A DNA stretch of 64,000 bases, from the NCBI GenBank assembly GCA_023389055.1, contig JAEWFA010000040.1, positions 25,546 to 89,545 on the forward strand, in the 5' to 3' direction. Both the position numbers and the translations under genes were made by a program. The notes beneath the pieces are model-generated. The model was given only the letters and a program-made list of their open reading frames with translations, did not search any database and was not told the DNA's origin. This DNA is from Pseudomonadota bacterium (GTDB lineage: Bacteria > Pseudomonadota > Gammaproteobacteria > Burkholderiales > Burkholderiaceae_E). Numbering within the stretch: the first letter of the stretch is position 1; every line of letters begins with the position of its first letter. Positions 48,243 through 59,986 of this stretch are shown in pieces.

Positions 48243-49709
48243 TCAGGAGGGCGAACGCGTGCGCGCAACTTCGGCCCCTGCCGGCACCTTGTCCGCAGGA
48301 ACGATGCGCCACAGCGACCCGGGCGGATTCGCGGTCGGCCCCTTGTCTTCGGTATAGAAGCACACGCAGTTCGTCGCCAGCACGTTGCCGTCTGCGTCGA
48401 CGTTGCCGGCGGTGAACTGCAGCGTCGTCTGCAGCAACTCCTGCATCGTCCACTTCGACGCCTGCGGGTCCCAGGCAACGCCGAACAGACGCCCCGAGCA
48501 CCAGTCACCGACGAGGTAGGTCTTCGTCATTCCCGCGTAGTTCGCCACGCCGAGCCCCTGCGCCGAGCAGCCCCAGCCGGTCTTCAGCTTCTCTGCGCCG
48601 GGATACGGCTCCTGATGCGGATACTCGGCCGCCGGCAGCACGCCGACGATCGGGCACTTGTCATTGGGGCCGGTGAGCGGATGGCAATGCGACGCCTGGT
48701 TGAATTTCCAGCCGTAGTTCTCCCCGCCCTTCGACGACGCGGGTTGCCAGTCGATCTCCTCCCAGTGGTTCTGGCCGACGTCGGCGATGAACAGGTCGCC
48801 CGACTTCTGGTCGAAGTGGAACGAGTACGGGTTGCGCAGCCCGTAGGCCCAGGTTTCGGGCCTGGACTTGATCTGGTTCGCGGCGAAGCCCTTCTCGGTG
48901 ATGCCGAACAGCGACATCAACTGCGGCACGTCGGCGCGCGCGTACGGGTTGTCTTTCGGAATCGCGTACGGAACGTCGTCTGGGGTGTCGACGTCGATGC
49001 GAAGGATCTTCGCCCACAACACGGTGAGATCCTGTCCCGCGTTGAGCGGATCGCCCTCCCAGCCGCCATCGCCCTTGCCGATGTAGAGCTTGCCGTCGGG
49101 GCCGAAGGTGATCATCCCGCCGTAGTGGTTGTAGTACGGCTGCGGAATGTTCATCAGCACCTTCGCCGACTTCACCAGTTGCTCCTTGGTGATGCGGTCG
49201 GGGCTGGCCGGGTCGACGGTGAAGCGCACGACCATCGACGCGCCGTTGAACGGCAGCGACGCGTAGTGCACGTAGACGTAGTGGTTCTCCTTGAACTTCG
49301 GGTGCAGCGCGATCGACCACAAGCCCTGCTCGACGAAACCGGTCTGCACGTCGGAGCCGAGCGGGTTGAAATTCGTGAGGTCGAGGAAAGGCTCGGCATT
49401 GACCTTGCCGTCCTTGTTCACGACCCGCACGCGACCGACGCGCTCGACGACGAAGATGCGCCCCGAGCCGTCGTTCGCGGCAGTCACGCCGACCGGATCG
49501 TTGAATCCGTCGGCGACCTTGACGAGCGCGAGCTTCGCAGCGCCGGGGATCGTGCCGCCGGGTCGGGCAACCTGATCGGGCGAGGTGGGAACCTGCTGCG
49601 CCGAGACCGGAGCGAAGCAGGTGGCCGCAGCGGTAAGTACGCCGAGGCAGAAGAGATGCGTGCGTCGCGACTTCCGACCGAAGACCCCGAGTACGGAGAA
49701 CTTGTTCAT
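48243..49709 (-). CDS. PQQ-dependent sugar/sorbosone dehydrogenase-like protein
   Basis: Predicted periplasmic oxidoreductase of 488 residues in the glucose/sorbosone dehydrogenase beta-propeller family. A signal peptide with a long basic n-region (to about residue 36, 'APVSAQQ') leads to family features: 'DGFNDPVGVT', 'GLWSIALHP', 'GKLYIGKGDGGW', 'WAYGLRNPYSF' and 'FIADVGQNHWEEID'. Members oxidise sugars using PQQ, although many are uncharacterised. ATG was chosen for the GGAGG ribosome-binding site upstream. It heads a three-gene operon. I see no PQQ synthesis genes here, and the true substrate is unknown. Confidence 0.84.
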   Translation of the reverse strand: MNKFSVLGVFGRKSRRTHLFCLGVLTAAATCFAPVSAQQVPTSPDQVARPGGTIPGAAKLALVKVADGFNDPVGVTAANDGSGRIFVVERVGRVRVVNKDGKVNAEPFLDLTNFNPLGSDVQTGFVEQGLWSIALHPKFKENHYVYVHYASLPFNGASMVVRFTVDPASPDRITKEQLVKSAKVLMNIPQPYYNHYGGMITFGPDGKLYIGKGDGGWEGDPLNAGQDLTVLWAKILRIDVDTPDDVPYAIPKDNPYARADVPQLMSLFGITEKGFAANQIKSRPETWAYGLRNPYSFHFDQKSGDLFIADVGQNHWEEIDWQPASSKGGENYGWKFNQASHCHPLTGPNDKCPIVGVLPAAEYPHQEPYPGAEKLKTGWGCSAQGLGVANYAGMTKTYLVGDWCSGRLFGVAWDPQASKWTMQELLQTTLQFTAGNVDADGNVLATNCVCFYTEDKGPTANPPGSLWRIVPADKVPAGAEVARTRSPS

Positions 49710-49817
49710 CTGCCCCTCCGTTCGACGACAGGCCGCGCTCAATCTATGCCCACCGTGATCGACGGTCAACGAAAGCCGCGGCTACACTCGGCGAGAACCC
49801 CGACGAGGAGCATGTGT

Positions 49818-50348
49818 ATGGCGATCTACCGTCTCGGCGAGCGCGCACCGAGCATCCACCCCGAAGCCTGGGTCGCCGAATCGGCCGACCTGATCGGATC
49901 GATCGAACTCGCGCGCGACGCGAGCGTGTGGTTTCACGTGACGATGCGAGGCGACAACGAGCCGATCCGCATCGGCATCGGCAGCAACGTCCAGGAGGGA
50001 TGCGTGCTGCATACCGATCCGGGCTACTTGCTCGAGGTGGGCGCATCGGTGACGATCGGGCACCAGGCGATGCTCCACGGCTGCACGATCGGCGACGGCA
50101 CGCTCGTAGGCATCCAGGCGATCGTGCTCAACGGTGCGCGCATCGGCGCGGAATGCCTGATCGGCGCCGGCGCGCTCGTCTCCGAAGGCAAGGAGATCGC
50201 GCCGCGCAGCGTCGTGCTCGGCTCGCCGGGACGCGTCGTGCGCACGCTCACCGACGAGCAGGTCGCCGCGCTGCGCGACGCCGCCGCGCGCTACGTCGCG
50301 CGCGCGAAGCTGTTCCGGCAGTCGCTGCAGCGAATCGAGTGCGACTGA
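49818..50348 (+). CDS. Gamma-class carbonic anhydrase family protein
   Basis: Left-handed beta-helix protein of 176 residues with hexapeptide repeats (about residues 15-145) and metal-ligand histidines such as those in 'IGHQAMLHGC'. It matches the YrdA/CaiE/gamma-CA-like group, trimeric enzymes that bind zinc or iron; catalytic activity varies among members. The ATG at 49818 has AGGAG seven bases upstream and is preferred to the in-frame ATG two codons earlier. Divergent from the dehydrogenase operon; TACACT at 49783-49788 is a weak -10 candidate. Confidence 0.9.
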   Translation: MAIYRLGERAPSIHPEAWVAESADLIGSIELARDASVWFHVTMRGDNEPIRIGIGSNVQEGCVLHTDPGYLLEVGASVTIGHQAMLHGCTIGDGTLVGIQAIVLNGARIGAECLIGAGALVSEGKEIAPRSVVLGSPGRVVRTLTDEQVAALRDAAARYVARAKLFRQSLQRIECD

Positions 50349-50376
50349 GTTCAGTTTGTTCGCCGAGGTCGCGCGT

Positions 50377-50602
50377 CACGTCGAGGCGGCCGCTCGCGCT
50401 TGCGGCCTCCGACGAAGCCGCCCCTTCGGGGTCCCCTGCGCTGCTCGCCGAGCCGGGCGGCTGCGCAACTCGCCCTCGCCGCGGCGCCCCTTCGGGGCTT
50501 GCTGCTCGGAGCTCGAACAGTGCTCGCCGACTACTCCCGCCTCGGCTGCGCTGCTCGGCGGCTTCGAAGTCGGCCGCAAGCGCGAGCGGCCGCCTCGACG
50601 TG
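50377..50602. repeat. Palindromic element 1 with 31-bp inverted ends
   Basis: Bases 50377-50407 and 50572-50602 are a perfect 31-bp inverted repeat. Each arm reads CACGTCGAGGCG, then 15 variable bases, then GGCC. The 164-bp interior contains small CCCC-TTC-GGGG hairpins and is about 90% identical by eye to the interior of element 2, in the opposite direction. No credible gene is inside: open frames in it read similarly on both strands, as palindromic DNA does. Confidence 0.92.
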
Positions 50603-50619
50603 AAACACCGGCGGTGGCG

Positions 50620-50678
50620 CACGTCGAGAGTCGTCGAGCGCTGTTCGTCGGCACGAGCGCCAGCAGCGGGTCGACGTG
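50620..50678. repeat. Possible relic element between elements 1 and 2
   Basis: A 59-bp piece begins CACGTCGA and ends TCGACGTG, the same termini as the flanking 226/228-bp elements, and holds a CTGTTCG stretch also found in their interiors. It may be a deleted copy. Confidence 0.45.
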
Positions 50679-50752
50679 AAGCACGCGGGGGCGCACGGCA
50701 GGTGTGGCCTGCTGCCGCGACGGTTGTCCGTTCGCACGGCACACGGTTGCTT

Positions 50753-50980
50753 CACGTCGAGGCGAGGGCACGCGCGGGTGGCCGACTTCGAAGCCGCCGA
50801 GCAGCGCAGCGCTCGCGGGGGAAGTCGGCGAGCACTGTTCGAGCTCCGAAGCGCAAGGCCCCGAAGGGGCCGCCGCGATGAGGGCGAGTTGCGCAGCCGC
50901 CCGCGAGCGCGAGCAGCGCAGGGGACCCCGAAGGGGCGGCTTCGTCGGAGGCCATCCGCGCGTGCCCTCGCCTCGACGTG
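50753..50980. repeat. Palindromic element 2, inverted relative to element 1
   Basis: Bases 50753-50783 and 50950-50980 form a 31-bp inverted repeat with one mismatch. The outer 12 bases (CACGTCGAGGCG) and inner GGCC equal those of element 1, but the 15 bases between them are entirely different, and still self-complementary within this copy. The interior matches that of element 1 read backwards. It ends 31 bp before the stop of ftsB. Together the elements occupy most of the 663-bp gap between the carbonic anhydrase and ftsB genes, with no credible gene. Confidence 0.92.
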
Positions 50981-51011
50981 CCGCCCGACCGAGCGGGACA
51001 GCGAGAGCGAA

Positions 51012-51371
51012 CTACCGCCGCGATGCCGCGCCGTCCATCGCCGCCGTGCGCACGCGCTCTTCGGACACCGGCACCGAGCGGCTCGCGGAAGCTTCGTTGA
51101 TCTGCACGAACAACTCGCCGGGCTTGACCATTCCCAGGTCGTAGCGCGCGCGCTCCTCGAGCGCCTGCTGACCCGCCCGGAGGTCGACGACCTCGGCTTC
51201 GAGCGCGTCGTTCCTCGACGCGATGCGCTCGTTGAGCGCCAGTTGCGCGTCGAGCTGCCGGTCGAGCTCCCAGACGCGCAGCCAGCCGCCCTTGCCGAGC
51301 CAGAGCGGGTACTGGATCAGCGCGAGCAGGCAGGCGAGAACGATGCCGAGCGTGCGCACCGGGTCATTCAC
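51012..51371 (-). CDS. ftsB: Cell division protein FtsB
   Basis: Small bitopic divisome protein that joins FtsL and FtsQ. The 119-residue product has a single membrane segment (about residues 7-24), followed by a coiled-coil region with an Asn/Glu-rich heptad pattern (about 30-70) and the 'RARYDLGMVKPGELFVQI' motif typical of FtsB. It lies 60 bp after eno, as usual. The transcript would run out into the palindromic repeat island. Confidence 0.93.
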   Translation of the reverse strand: MNDPVRTLGIVLACLLALIQYPLWLGKGGWLRVWELDRQLDAQLALNERIASRNDALEAEVVDLRAGQQALEERARYDLGMVKPGELFVQINEASASRSVPVSEERVRTAAMDGAASRR

Positions 51372-51431
51372 CTCGCGAAACGCCGTCGATGCGCCCGATC
51401 GCGCGTCGACCCGACGCGCGACCGCCGCGCG

Positions 51432-52711
<1,280 letters not shown>

Positions 52712-52715
<4 letters not shown>

Positions 52716-53011
52716 TTCGGCTCGGCTCCCTGCACGACGACCATGTTGAAGAACTCGGTCGCGCCGGCGCGCTTCGCGCGTGCCTCGCGGTATTGCGCCG
52801 AATCGTAGAACGCCCGCGCCGACGCGAGGTCGGGAAACTCGACCATCACCATGCGCGACGGCTGCCAGCTTCCTTCGAAAACCTCGTGCGCGCCGCCGCG
52901 CACCAGGAAGCGACCTCCGGCCGCCTCGATCGCCGCGGGCGACAGCGCCATGTACTGCTTGTATCGCTCGGGGTCGCTGACCTTCACGTCCGCGATCACA
53001 TAGGCGGGCAT
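52712..53011 (-). CDS. DUF1330 family protein
   Basis: Small protein of 99 residues in the DUF1330 family, with a ferredoxin-like alpha-beta barrel fold and no known role. The N-terminal 'AYVIADVKVSDPERYKQYM' and the 'FPDLASARAFYDSAQYREAR' segments are typical. It sits between kdsA and eno, an arrangement common in betaproteobacteria, overlapping eno by 4 bp and lying 25 bp after kdsA. Confidence 0.9.
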
Positions 53012-53036
53012 CGAAACTCCTCCTGGTCGAATGCGC

Positions 53037-53914
53037 TCAGCCTGGCGCGGAGAGCGACTGTTCGGGAAAGCCGTCGCGCTTCACCAGCGCGTCGATCGAC
53101 TGCAGCGTGGCGAGCAGCTCGGCCATGCGCTGCAGCGGCCACGCATTCGGCCCGTCGGACAGCGCCCGGGCGGGGTCGGGATGCGTTTCCATGAAGACGC
53201 CCGCGATGCCGACGGCGACGGCCGCGCGCGCGAGCACCGGAACGAACTCCCGCTGGCCGCCCGACGATGTTCCCTGCCCGCCCGGCAACTGCACCGAGTG
53301 CGTCGCGTCGAAGACGACGGGAGCGCCCGTTTCGCGCATGATCGCGAGCGAACGCATGTCGGAGACGAGGTTGTTGTAGCCGAAGGAGGCGCCGCGTTCG
53401 CAGACGAGGATGTTCTCGCCGTCGCCGCCCTTCTCGATCGCCGCCGCACGGGCCTTCTCGACGACGTTCTTCATGTCGTGCGGAGCGAGGAACTGCCCCT
53501 TCTTGATGTTCACCGGTCGGCCCGCCGAAGCGACCGCGCGGATGAAGTCGGTCTGGCGAACGAGGAAGGCCGGCGTCTGCAGCACGTCGACGACGGCGGC
53601 GACCGGCGCGATCTGGTCGATCTCGTGCACGTCGGTGAGCACCGGAACGCCGATGCTGCGGCGAACCTCGTCGAGGATCTTCAGTCCCTCGTCCATTCCC
53701 GGTCCGCGGAACGACGTGCCCGAACTGCGGTTGGCCTTGTCGAACGACGACTTGTAGAGGAACGGCACGCCGAGCGCGGAGGTGATCTCCTTCAGCTTCC
53801 CCGCGGTGTCGAGCGCGAGCTGGCGCGACTCGATCGCGCAGGGCCCCGCGATGAGGAACAGCGGCCGATCGAGGCCGACTTCGAATCCGCAAAGGCGCAT
53901 CGGGCGGCTTGCCG

Positions 53915-53918
<4 letters not shown>
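53037..53918 (-). CDS. kdsA: KDO-8-phosphate synthase KdsA
   Basis: Condenses phosphoenolpyruvate with arabinose-5-phosphate to make KDO-8-phosphate for the LPS core. The 293-residue protein has family segments including 'AGPCAIES', 'KSSFDKANRSSGTSFRGPG' and 'VFDATHSVQLPGG'. The ATG overlaps the pyrG stop by 4 bp. The combination with lpxC elsewhere in the window confirms an LPS-making Gram-negative cell. Confidence 0.97.
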
Positions 53919-55606
<1,688 letters not shown>

Positions 55607-55672
55607 GAGGCTCGGCCGGAAAGCGCGATTATACAAGCCGGCCGCAGCCGATTCCGCGCTGGCCGGCCGCCC

Positions 55673-56689
55673 TCAGGCACGCCTGCGACACTGCGCTTCC
55701 TGGCGCAACAGCAGCGCCTCCTCGTGCGTCGTCTCGGGCTGCAGCGTCAGGTGACGGATGCCGTGGCGCTCCTCCATGGCCGCCCGGATGTCGGCGAGGA
55801 TTGCCGGCCATTCGGCCATCTGGTCGATGGCGACGTGCGCCGACAGCGCCGGGCTGCCGTCGCCCAGCGACCAGAGATGCACGTCGCGCACCCAGTGCAC
55901 GCCGCGGGTCTGGCGCAGCGAGCTTTCCACCGCTGCGGCGTCGACGCCCTCGGGTACCGCGTTCATCAGGACCCGGACGCTGTCGCGCAGCAGCCGCATC
56001 GTGGCCACGAGCAGCAGCGCGCAGATGACCAGCGTGAGGATCGGGTCGATCAGCGTCCAGCCGGTGAGCCAGACGGTGCCGAGCGCGACGATGGCGATCA
56101 TCGAGCCGGCAAAGTCGCCGATCACGTGCAGCAACGCAGAACGCGTGTTCAGCTCGTGGCGTTCGCCATGAAGCAGGCGCCATACGCCGGCGTTGACGAG
56201 CAGGCCGGCAACGGCGACCGGCAACGCATAGCGCACGTCGATCGGCGGCGTCTCGCGCATCCTTGCGATCGCCTCGACGAGAATGAACACCAGCACGCCG
56301 ACGTAGAAGATGCCGTTCATCAACGCGGCAAGCGTCTCGGCGCGCCCGTAGCCGAAGCTCATCCGGGGACCCGCCTCGCGGCGCGCGAAGACCTGCGCGC
56401 CGAGCGCCAGGCCGAGCGCGGCCGCGTCGGTGAGCATGTGAACGCCGTCGGAGGCGAGCGCCAGCGAGCCGCTGACGACTCCGACGACCACCTCGAGCAA
56501 CGCGAAGGCGAGCACCAGCGCGAGCGACCATCCGAGCGCTCGTGACGGACCTTCCGCGACGCCGTGCCGATGATCGTGCGCGCGGCTGCCCGCTTGTGGA
56601 TGCGGATGCGGAGGCGAGTGCGAGTGCGAGTGCGGGTGCCGGTGCGGGTGCGAATCCACGCCGGCGCCGGAAGCGTGGCGATGCGTCAT
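55673..56689 (-). CDS. Cation diffusion facilitator (zinc-type) efflux protein
   Basis: Inner-membrane metal/proton antiporter of 338 residues. A His-rich N-terminal tail (about 15 His in the first 45 residues) is followed by six membrane segments. The HxxxD metal-site pairs are in 'DGVHMLTDAA' and 'HVIGDFAGS'. These point to zinc, cobalt or cadmium export of the CzcD/ZitB type. The ATG giving MTHRHASG was chosen; upstream codons run into the divergent promoter of the CoA-transferase genes. Confidence 0.92.
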   Translation of the reverse strand: MTHRHASGAGVDSHPHRHPHSHSHSPPHPHPQAGSRAHDHRHGVAEGPSRALGWSLALVLAFALLEVVVGVVSGSLALASDGVHMLTDAAALGLALGAQVFARREAGPRMSFGYGRAETLAALMNGIFYVGVLVFILVEAIARMRETPPIDVRYALPVAVAGLLVNAGVWRLLHGERHELNTRSALLHVIGDFAGSMIAIVALGTVWLTGWTLIDPILTLVICALLLVATMRLLRDSVRVLMNAVPEGVDAAAVESSLRQTRGVHWVRDVHLWSLGDGSPALSAHVAIDQMAEWPAILADIRAAMEERHGIRHLTLQPETTHEEALLLRQEAQCRRRA

Positions 56690-56729
56690 CGTGCACAGGG
56701 GCGAAGCGTCTTCGATTGTAGCGGCCGCA

Positions 56730-56735
56730 TATAAT
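56730..56735 (+). promoter_or_regulatory. Perfect -10 hexamer for the CoA-transferase operon
   Basis: TATAAT, preceded by CA, lies 38 bases upstream of the start codon of the CoA-transferase A subunit. No strong -35 is visible at 16-18 bp, so the promoter may be weak or activator-dependent. It sits in the 83-bp gap to the divergent cation exporter. Confidence 0.55.
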
Positions 56736-56772
56736 CCGTGCCGATTCCGGCGTCTCGACAGCGAGGACAACG

Positions 56773-57471
56773 ATGAGCAAGGTGTACCCGAGCGCGGCTG
56801 CAGCACTCGAAGGCGTCGTCGCCGACGGACAGATGATCGCGGTGGGCGGCTTCGGCCTGTGCGGCATTCCGGAAGCGCTGATCGCCGCGCTGCGAGATTC
56901 CGGCGTTCGCAATCTCACCTGCGTGTCGAACAACGCGGGCGTCGACGGATTCGGGCTCGGACAGCTGCTGCAGACGCGCCAGATCCGAAAGATGATCGCT
57001 TCGTACGTCGGCGAGAACAAGGAATTCGAGCGCCAGTACCTGGCCGGCGAGCTCGAGCTCGAATTCACGCCGCAGGGCACGCTCGCCGAGAAGCTGCGCG
57101 CAGGTGGCGCCGGCATTCCCGCGTTCTTCACGCGAACCGGCGTCGGCACGATCGTCGCCGAGGGCAAGGAAACACGCGACTTCGACGGCCACACCTACGT
57201 GATGGAACGCTCGCTCGTTCCCGACGTCTCGCTGGTGAAGGCGTGGATGGCCGACCGCTCCGGAAACCTCGTGTTCCGGCGAACCGCGCGCAACTTCAAT
57301 CCGAACGCGGCGATGGCCGGGCGCGTCACGGTCGCCGAGGTCGAGATCGTCGTGCCCACCGGCGAGATCGACCCCGACCACGTGCACCTGCCCGGAATCT
57401 ACGTGCACCGCATCGTCCACAATCCGACGCCCGAGAAGCGCATCGAGCAGCGCACCACGCGCGCGCGCTGA
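56773..57471 (+). CDS. 3-oxoacid CoA-transferase, subunit A
   Basis: Alpha subunit (232 residues) of a two-subunit CoA-transferase, probably of the succinyl-CoA:3-oxoacid (ScoA) type that activates acetoacetate. The N-terminal glycine-rich motif 'AVGGFGLCGIPE' binds the CoA moiety. It is followed 18 bp later by subunit B. A GAGG ribosome-binding site precedes the ATG. The exact oxoacid could also be 3-oxoadipate (PcaI type); the sequence alone does not settle this. Confidence 0.88.
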   Translation: MSKVYPSAAAALEGVVADGQMIAVGGFGLCGIPEALIAALRDSGVRNLTCVSNNAGVDGFGLGQLLQTRQIRKMIASYVGENKEFERQYLAGELELEFTPQGTLAEKLRAGGAGIPAFFTRTGVGTIVAEGKETRDFDGHTYVMERSLVPDVSLVKAWMADRSGNLVFRRTARNFNPNAAMAGRVTVAEVEIVVPTGEIDPDHVHLPGIYVHRIVHNPTPEKRIEQRTTRAR

Positions 57472-57489
57472 CGACAGGAGCAACGAAAC

Positions 57490-58143
57490 ATGGCCTGGAC
57501 ACGCAACCAGATGGCGACTCGGGCGGCGAAGGAGCTGCGCGACGGCTACTACGTCAATCTCGGCATCGGACTGCCGACACTCGTGGCGAACCACGTCCCG
57601 CACGGCACCGAGGTGTGGCTGCAATCGGAAAACGGCCTGCTCGGCATCGGTCCCTTCCCTACGGACGAAGAGGTCGACGCCGACATGATCAACGCCGGCA
57701 AGCAGACGGTGACGACGCTGCCCGGATCGTCGATCTTCTCGTCGGCCGATTCCTTCGCGATGATCCGCGGCGGAAAGATCAATCTCGCGATCCTCGGCGC
57801 GATGCAGGTCAGCGAGCACGGCGACCTCGCCAACTGGATGATCCCCGGCAAGATGGTCAAGGGGATGGGCGGCGCAATGGATCTCGTCGCCGGCGTCGGC
57901 CGCGTCATCGTGCTGATGGAGCACACCGCGAAGAAGAAGGACGGCAGCGAGGAGCACAAGATCCTGCCGAAGTGCACGCTGCCGCTTACGGGAGTGGGCG
58001 TGGTCGACCTGATCATCACCGACCTCGGCGTGATCGAGGTGGGCGAGACAGGACTGAAGCTCGTCGAACTGGCGCCGGACGTGAGCGCCGAAGAGATCGT
58101 CGCGAAGACCGGCTGCCCGGTGGACGTGTCGGCGGCAAGCTGA
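57490..58143 (+). CDS. 3-oxoacid CoA-transferase, subunit B
   Basis: Beta subunit (217 residues), carrying the catalytic Glu in 'SENGLLGIGPFP' that forms the glutamyl-CoA intermediate. Other family segments are 'GIGLPTLVANHVP' and 'MLEHTAKK'-like 'VLMEHTAKKKDG'. An AGGAG ribosome-binding site lies ten bases before the ATG. It ends 13 bp from the convergent thioesterase gene. Confidence 0.9.
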   Translation: MAWTRNQMATRAAKELRDGYYVNLGIGLPTLVANHVPHGTEVWLQSENGLLGIGPFPTDEEVDADMINAGKQTVTTLPGSSIFSSADSFAMIRGGKINLAILGAMQVSEHGDLANWMIPGKMVKGMGGAMDLVAGVGRVIVLMEHTAKKKDGSEEHKILPKCTLPLTGVGVVDLIITDLGVIEVGETGLKLVELAPDVSAEEIVAKTGCPVDVSAAS

Positions 58144-58156
58144 ATCGAGTACGACG

Positions 58157-58588
58157 CTAGCGCGCGAACGGCCGCGTCATCGCCGCGCGCGCGGCCTCGG
58201 GCAGCGGCGCCGACTTCTTCCTCGCGTAGTCGACCCAGACGACTTTCGCCGCGCCGCTGGCGTAGGCCGTATCGGCGTCGTCGCTGCGCAGCATGTCGAT
58301 GTACGTCTCGACGCTCGAGCGCCCGATGTCGCCGACGTACTGGCGGCAGATCACGTTGCCCGGGTAGCGCAACTCGCGGGCGAACGTGCAGCTCGCATTG
58401 ACGATCAGCGGCCCTTCCCCGCTCGGCTCCGGGCGGAAGCCGAGCGAATCGAACCAGCTGATCCGCACCTGCTCCATGTACCGGAAGTAGACCGTATTAT
58501 TGACATGGCCCATCGCGTCCATGTCGCCCCAACGGATCGGAATCTCGAGTTCGAATACGAGAATGCGCTCGCTCACCGGTTTCCCCAC
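58157..58588 (-). CDS. Hotdog-fold acyl-CoA thioesterase
   Basis: Thioesterase of the 4-hydroxybenzoyl-CoA/YbgC type, 143 residues. The active-site motif WGDMDAMGHVNNTVYFRYMEQ is nearly perfect, with catalytic Asp and the following Gly-His-x-Asn. The GTG start at 58588 has AGGA eight bases upstream; a second GTG at 58576 is also possible. A much longer open frame upstream is the shadow of the divergent DUF3422 gene. The substrate is not known. Confidence 0.87.
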   Translation of the reverse strand: MGKPVSERILVFELEIPIRWGDMDAMGHVNNTVYFRYMEQVRISWFDSLGFRPEPSGEGPLIVNASCTFARELRYPGNVICRQYVGDIGRSSVETYIDMLRSDDADTAYASGAAKVVWVDYARKKSAPLPEAARAAMTRPFAR

Positions 58589-58642
58589 GTTCGAATTCCT
58601 GCGCCCTTCCGCGAAGGCGCGCACGCCCGAGCGGCGCGGCGC

Positions 58643-59983
58643 ATGATCGATCATCCGGGTCGCGAGGCGCTGCACAACGAGATCCGTGCCCGCCCGCGCC
58701 AGGCGATCGCGGCGCCGCACCGAGTTTCGCACATCGCGCTGCTGCGCTCGTCGCGACCCGGGTCCGGAATCGACGCCGACGACGCGGCGCGGCCGGCGGA
58801 CCCGCTCGTCGCGCTGTGCGCTTCGCAGGGCGTGCGTCCCCCCTCGCCGGACGACTCGCATTTTCTCGCCGACTTCGGCGAGTTCCGGCTCAAGCGCGAA
58901 CGCCACGGCGAGTTCGACAGCTACACGATCGACACCCAGGGCTGCAGCCCCGGCGAGCCCTTCGACAGGACCGCGCTCGACGAACTGCCGCCCGGATGGC
59001 TGGCGTCGCTCCCCGGCGAGTGCATCGCCGCGGTTCACCTGGCCGTGCTGCGAGCGGGCGAGCCGGCCGGGGATCGCCCGCAAGCGGTCGATCCGCTCGC
59101 GCACGGCTTCGACGCAAGCGAGCTGTGCGGCGCGTGGATCGCCGACGGAGCGGCGCGCGTGTACACCGATTTCCGATTGCACGCCGACGGCTTCATCCGA
59201 ATGCTGCTGCTCGACGCGTCGATGGATGCGCAGCGCACCGGGCGCCAGGTGCAGCGCCTGGTCGAGATCGAGGTCTATCGAATGATGGCGATGCTCGCGT
59301 TCCCGCTGGCGCGCGAGACGGCGGTCGAGCTCGATGCAGCCGAGCGCGCGCTCGGCGTGCTCGTCGCGCGTCTGGAGGGCGCGCCGGCCAGCGAGGAGCC
59401 GGAGCTGCTGCAGGAGATCACGCGGCTCGCCGCCACCGTGGAGCGGCTCTCGGCCACCGTCGGCTTTCGCTTCGGTGCGGCGCGCGCCTACCACGCCATC
59501 GTGCGCCAGCGCGGCGCGGATCTGCGCGTGAAACGACTCGCATCGCTGCAGACACCGATCGCGTTCCTCGAGCGCCGCTTCGATCCGGCGATGGCCTTCT
59601 GCGAGAGCGTCGGGCGGCGCATCGATTCCGCCGCCGAGCGCATCGCGCGTGCGAGCGCCTTGCTGCGCACCCGCGTGGACATCGAGCGCGAGCGGCACAA
59701 CCAGGCACTGCTGTCGGCGATGAACCGGCGCGCCGAGCTGCAGCTGAAGCTGCAGCAGACGGTCGAAGGCCTGTCGGTGGCCGCAATCACGTATTACGCA
59801 GTCGGCATCGTGCACTACCTGCTCGTCGCCGCGCACGCGGGCGGCGCGGCAATCGACGTCGAGATCGCAACCGGCGTTTCCGTCGTTCCGGTGGCGCTCG
59901 TCGTCGCGCTCGGCGTTCGCCACATCCGCGAAAAAGTGGGGCGACGGCTGCGCGAGGCGCCTGCCGATCCTCGCTACGACTGA
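58643..59983 (+). CDS. DUF3422 family membrane protein
   Basis: Protein of unknown function, 446 residues from the chosen ATG, which fits the family's usual length. It starts 'MIDHPGREALHNEIRARP', a recognisable DUF3422 opening. The middle is a long mostly helical region, including a coiled coil around the 'ERERHNQALLSAMNRRAELQLKLQQ' area; two membrane segments lie near the C-terminus (about residues 375-395 and 405-425). The open frame reaches back to 58505, but that would overlap the divergent thioesterase. Role unknown. Confidence 0.85.
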   Translation: MIDHPGREALHNEIRARPRQAIAAPHRVSHIALLRSSRPGSGIDADDAARPADPLVALCASQGVRPPSPDDSHFLADFGEFRLKRERHGEFDSYTIDTQGCSPGEPFDRTALDELPPGWLASLPGECIAAVHLAVLRAGEPAGDRPQAVDPLAHGFDASELCGAWIADGAARVYTDFRLHADGFIRMLLLDASMDAQRTGRQVQRLVEIEVYRMMAMLAFPLARETAVELDAAERALGVLVARLEGAPASEEPELLQEITRLAATVERLSATVGFRFGAARAYHAIVRQRGADLRVKRLASLQTPIAFLERRFDPAMAFCESVGRRIDSAAERIARASALLRTRVDIERERHNQALLSAMNRRAELQLKLQQTVEGLSVAAITYYAVGIVHYLLVAAHAGGAAIDVEIATGVSVVPVALVVALGVRHIREKVGRRLREAPADPRYD

Positions 59984-59986
59984 GAA

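Noticed and set aside
50356..50679. Open frames of about 75-165 codons within the repeat island (both strands)
   Set aside because: They lie in palindromic repeats and read similarly on both strands. They have no domain pattern, and I regard them as spurious.
58505..59983. DUF3422 gene starting at 58505
   Set aside because: This would overlap the divergent thioesterase by over 80 bp. The ATG at 58643 begins the recognisable DUF3422 sequence at the family's normal length.
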